From positions 29,742 through 93,741 of the forward strand of contig CAIMLX010000161.1 in NCBI GenBank assembly GCA_903842455.1: 64,000 nt of DNA. Direction: 5' to 3'. Source of the DNA: an uncultured Hyphomicrobiales bacterium (GTDB lineage Bacteria > Pseudomonadota > Alphaproteobacteria > Rhizobiales > Devosiaceae). Shown here piece by piece: positions 61,607 through 64,000 of this stretch. The position numbers and the translations under genes were made by a program. The notes below the pieces were generated by a model. It worked only from the letters and a program-made list of their open reading frames with translations. It was not told the DNA's origin and searched no databases. Positions within the stretch are counted from its first letter, which is position 1, and the number at the start of each line of letters is the position of its first letter.

Positions 61607-61900
61607 TCAGATGCCGGTCGAAATGTCGATGGTCTGACCGTCGACGAGGGTCACGATGGCTTTCTTGACATCCTTGCGGGTGCCGAGTTCCTGCCGGAAG
61701 CGCTTCACCTTGCCCTTGCGGACCAGGGTGTTCACTGCCTTGACCTTCACCGAGAAGAGAGCCTCGACGGCTTCCTTGATCTGCGGCTTGGTGGCGTCGA
61801 TGGCGACGTCGAAAACGACCTGGCTGTGTTCGGAAGCCATCGTCGACTTCTCGGTGACGACCGGGTTACGGATCACGTCGTAGTTGCTGAACTTGCTCAT
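61607..61900 (-). CDS. rplW: 50S ribosomal protein L23
   Basis: This 97-residue protein at the tunnel exit is the docking point for trigger factor and SRP. It has [40 protein letters not shown] and [20 protein letters not shown]. The start overlaps the rplD stop (ATGA). Confidence 0.98.
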   Translation of the reverse strand: MSKFSNYDVIRNPVVTEKSTMASEHSQVVFDVAIDATKPQIKEAVEALFSVKVKAVNTLVRKGKVKRFRQELGTRKDVKKAIVTLVDGQTIDISTGI

Positions 61901-62517
61901 GCGAACCGCGCCTCCAGCGCTTCAAGCGCCGCCTTGGTCAGGACGAGCGTGTGGCGACGGAGAATGTCGGCGACATTGATCCCCTGCACCGGCAGCACGT
62001 CGATATGCGGAATGTTGCGCGCCGCATGCGCGAAGTTCTTGTCGACTTCCGAACCGTCGATGATCAGCGCGTTCGACCAGCTGAGGGCCCCGAACTGCTT
62101 CACGAGGGCAGCAGTCTTGGGCTCCATGAGGGTGACGTTCGACACGACCACCAGCTCACCCGCGTTGGCCTTGGCCGACAGGGCATGCTTGAGGGCAAGC
62201 GCGCGGACCTTCTTGGGCAGGTCGATGGCGTGGCTGCGCACTTCGGGACCGAAGGCACGACCGCCGCCGCGGAACTGCGGAGCGTGACGGGCGCCGTGAC
62301 GAGCGCCGCCCGAGCCCTTCTGCTTGATCGACTTCTTGGACGTGTAGGCAATCTCGGAGCGGTGCTTCACCTTGTGGGTGCCGGACATCGCCTTGAGCTG
62401 CTGGTAGCGAACCATGCGGTGCAGGATGTCCTGACGGACTTCCAGACCGAAGATGTCGTCCTTCAGGGTGACCGAACCGTCGGCCTTGCCATCCAGAGTG
62501 GTGACCTGGAGTTCCAT
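61897..62517 (-). CDS. rplD: 50S ribosomal protein L4
   Basis: This 206-residue tunnel-lining protein has [17 protein letters not shown] sequence ([20 protein letters not shown]) and the loop [20 protein letters not shown], with [20 protein letters not shown]. In enterobacteria L4 represses the S10 operon through its leader; the terminator-like hairpin before rpsJ makes that question relevant here. One-base overlap with rplC. Confidence 0.98.
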   Translation of the reverse strand: MELQVTTLDGKADGSVTLKDDIFGLEVRQDILHRMVRYQQLKAMSGTHKVKHRSEIAYTSKKSIKQKGSGGARHGARHAPQFRGGGRAFGPEVRSHAIDLPKKVRALALKHALSAKANAGELVVVSNVTLMEPKTAALVKQFGALSWSNALIIDGSEVDKNFAHAARNIPHIDVLPVQGINVADILRRHTLVLTKAALEALEARFA

Positions 62518-63218
62518 TAGTTCGTCCCCTCGGCCACTGCTGCTGCCGGCTTGAACTTGCCGGGGACAACGACGTCCTTGTGAGCGGCCTTCTTGACCGC
62601 GTCCTTGATCTGGATCCAGCCGCCCTTGGCACCCGGAACCGCGCCCTCGACCATGATCAGCCCGCGCTCCACATCGGTGCGCACGACCTTCAGGTTCTGG
62701 GTGGTGATGCGACGGTCGCCCATGTGGCCGGCCATCTTCTTGCCCTTGAACACCTTGCCCGGATCCTGGCGCTGGCCAGTCGAACCGTGCGAGCGGTGGG
62801 ACACCGACACACCGTGCGTGGCACGCAGGCCGCCGAAGTTCCAGCGCTTCATGGCGCCGGCGAAGCCCTTGCCGATCGAGGTGCCGGTCACGTCGACCAG
62901 CTGACCTTCGACGAAATGGTCCGCCTGCATGGTGGCGCCGACTTCGATGAGGTTCGCAGGATCGACACGAAACTCTGTTAGCTGACGCTTCGGTTCAACC
63001 TTGGCAATGGCGAACTGGCCGCGATCTGCCTTGGTGATGTTCTTGGCCTTAACGGTGCCGGCGCCCAGCTGAAGAGCGGTATAACCGTCCTTCTCCTGCG
63101 TGCGCTGACCAACCACCTGGCAGTTCTCGAGGCTGAGGACAGTCACGGGGACGTGCGTGCCGTCATCCATGAACAGTCGGGTCATCCCCACCTTCTGTGC
63201 GATCAAACCAGAACGCAT
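62517..63218 (-). CDS. rplC: 50S ribosomal protein L3
   Basis: This 233-residue protein has [40 protein letters not shown] and [20 protein letters not shown], the region with the methylated Gln in many species. The C-terminus has an Ala/Lys tail. Eighty-two bp after rpsJ; that gap can fold into a two-part stem (GCTGA/TCAGC and GGGTC/GACCC). Confidence 0.98.
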   Translation of the reverse strand: MRSGLIAQKVGMTRLFMDDGTHVPVTVLSLENCQVVGQRTQEKDGYTALQLGAGTVKAKNITKADRGQFAIAKVEPKRQLTEFRVDPANLIEVGATMQADHFVEGQLVDVTGTSIGKGFAGAMKRWNFGGLRATHGVSVSHRSHGSTGQRQDPGKVFKGKKMAGHMGDRRITTQNLKVVRTDVERGLIMVEGAVPGAKGGWIQIKDAVKKAAHKDVVVPGKFKPAAAVAEGTN

Positions 63219-63300
63219 TGGTTGTACCTTCTTTCTTTGGCGGCTGACCGGGTCATTGTTGCAAGAGGACCCTTTAGGCGATCAGCGCGAAATTCAGTCT

Positions 63301-63609
63301 TCAGAGCTTGATTTCGACGTCGACGCCGGCGGCGAGATCAAGCTTCATGAGGGCGTCAACCGTCTGCGGGGTCGGGTCGACGATGTCGAGCAGACGCTTG
63401 TGCGTCCGGATTTCAAACTGCTCGCGCGACTTCTTGTCGATGTGCGGCGAGCGGTTGACCGTAAATTTCTCAATTCGCGTGGGCAGCGGGATCGGCCCGC
63501 GCACCTGCGCGCCCGTCCGCTTGGCCGTGTTCACGATCTCGCGGGTCGAGATATCGAGCACCCGGTGATCGAAGGCTTTGAGCCGGATGCGAATGTTCTG
63601 ACCGTTCAT
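63301..63609 (-). CDS. rpsJ: 30S ribosomal protein S10
   Basis: This 102-residue protein, also the NusE antitermination factor, begins [20 protein letters not shown]. It has [20 protein letters not shown] and the C-terminal DVEIKL. First gene of the S10 operon after tuf. Its ribosome-binding site AGGAAG lies only a few bases downstream of a terminator-like hairpin. Confidence 0.99.
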   Translation of the reverse strand: MNGQNIRIRLKAFDHRVLDISTREIVNTAKRTGAQVRGPIPLPTRIEKFTVNRSPHIDKKSREQFEIRTHKRLLDIVDPTPQTVDALMKLDLAAGVDVEIKL

Positions 63610-63626
63610 CTTGGCTTCCTGGGGCG

Positions 63627-63668
63627 AAAAAGGAACGCGGCGCGCTCTACCTGAGCGGCGCGCCGCGT
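63627..63668 (-). terminator. Terminator-like hairpin between tuf and rpsJ
   Basis: On the minus strand ACGCGGCGCGC/GCGCGCCGCGT forms an 11-bp perfect stem (63658-63668 with 63635-63645) around a 12-nt loop, followed by TCCTTTTT. It starts 12 bp after the tuf stop and the T-run ends 17 bp before the rpsJ ATG. It may end tuf transcripts or attenuate entry into the S10 operon. Confidence 0.85.
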
Positions 63669-63680
63669 CTTGATGCGAAC

Positions 63681-64000
63681 TTACTTTACGATCTTGGCGA
63701 CGACGCCCGAACCGACGGTGCGGCCACCCTCACGGATAGCGAAGCGGAGCTTCTCTTCCATGGCGATCGGCACGATCAGGGCAACGGTGATGTTCACGTT
63801 GTCGCCCGGCATAACCATCTCGGTGCCTTCCGGCAGCGTCACGATACCGGTCACGTCAGTCGTACGGAAGTAGAACTGCGGGCGGTAGTTGGTGAAGAAC
63901 GGCTTGTGGCGGCCGCCCTCCTCCTTCTTGAGGATGTAGACCTCGGCGTTGAACTTCTTGTGGGTCTTCAACGAGCCGGGCTTCGCGAGCACCTGGCCAC
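63681..64000 (-). CDS. tuf: Elongation factor Tu (C-terminal part; N-terminus outside window)
   Basis: These are the last roughly 105 residues of EF-Tu, domain III. Visible are [60 protein letters not shown] and the end [20 protein letters not shown]. The frame is open to the window edge, so the GTPase domain lies beyond it. Upstream neighbour of rpsJ in the str-S10 arrangement. Confidence 0.97.
   Translation of the reverse strand, partial: GQVLAKPGSLKTHKKFNAEVYILKKEEGGRHKPFFTNYRPQFYFRTTDVTGIVTLPEGTEMVMPGDNVNITVALIVPIAMEEKLRFAIREGGRTVGSGVVAKIVK

Overview
The window is high-GC bacterial chromosome, almost fully coding. The gene content points to an alphaproteobacterium of the order Hyphomicrobiales. 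The evidence is the neighbourhood UbiH-like monooxygenase / IalB-family protein / mfd / sdhE / recG / glmS / glmU, an ATP12-type F1-ATPase assembly chaperone, a short adenylate kinase inside the ribosomal cluster, and tiny conserved membrane proteins. A Devosia-like genus is my best guess; no 16S gene is present to confirm it.

Positions 1-11,227 are an accessory catabolic region. It holds the end of an oligopeptide ABC-transporter ATPase gene, an M14 zinc carboxypeptidase, and a coupled minus-strand operon hyuA-hyuB-SDR-SDR. It also holds a GntR/FCD regulator, an isoaspartyl peptidase/asparaginase, and a plus-strand pair of creatininase-family amidohydrolase and SDR. Together these look like uptake and opening of small cyclic or modified amide/peptide compounds, followed by oxidation by NAD(P)-dependent dehydrogenases. 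Palindromes with TTGTAT-type half-sites lie in front of both hyuA and the creatininase/asparaginase divergon. A degraded coding remnant (about 11,224-11,520) closes the region.

Positions 11,673-31,806 are mostly housekeeping: quinone oxidoreductase, TerC, a split YeeE/YedE sulfur-transport pair coupled to a UbiH-like flavin monooxygenase, IalB-family protein, mfd, sdhE, recG, a DUF2237 protein, glmS, glmU, a SPOR-like membrane protein, tRNA-Lys, a small membrane-protein cassette, methionine aminopeptidase and a Spy/CpxP-like periplasmic protein. The mfd reading frame carries an in-frame amber codon at codon 307.

Positions 31,898-37,606 hold two glycosyltransferase genes bracketed by a nearly perfect 56-bp direct repeat, then a two-component system. 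The repeat suggests that the glycosyltransferase cassette was inserted between the Spy-like gene and a formerly divergent regulator/kinase pair.

Positions 37,710-49,418 encode pgi, tgt, ATP12, a HAD phosphatase, an RluC-type pseudouridine synthase, crcB, rarA, a DegP/HtrA protease, an ornithine/lysine-type decarboxylase, a P-loop kinase-like protein and an NAD-dependent epimerase/reductase. Two related double-hairpin intergenic elements lie between convergent genes here.

Positions 49,537-64,000 are the classical S10-spc-alpha ribosomal cluster, read on the minus strand from tuf (partial) through rpsJ to rpoA and rplQ, with secY and adk embedded. A strong terminator-like hairpin sits directly in front of rpsJ.
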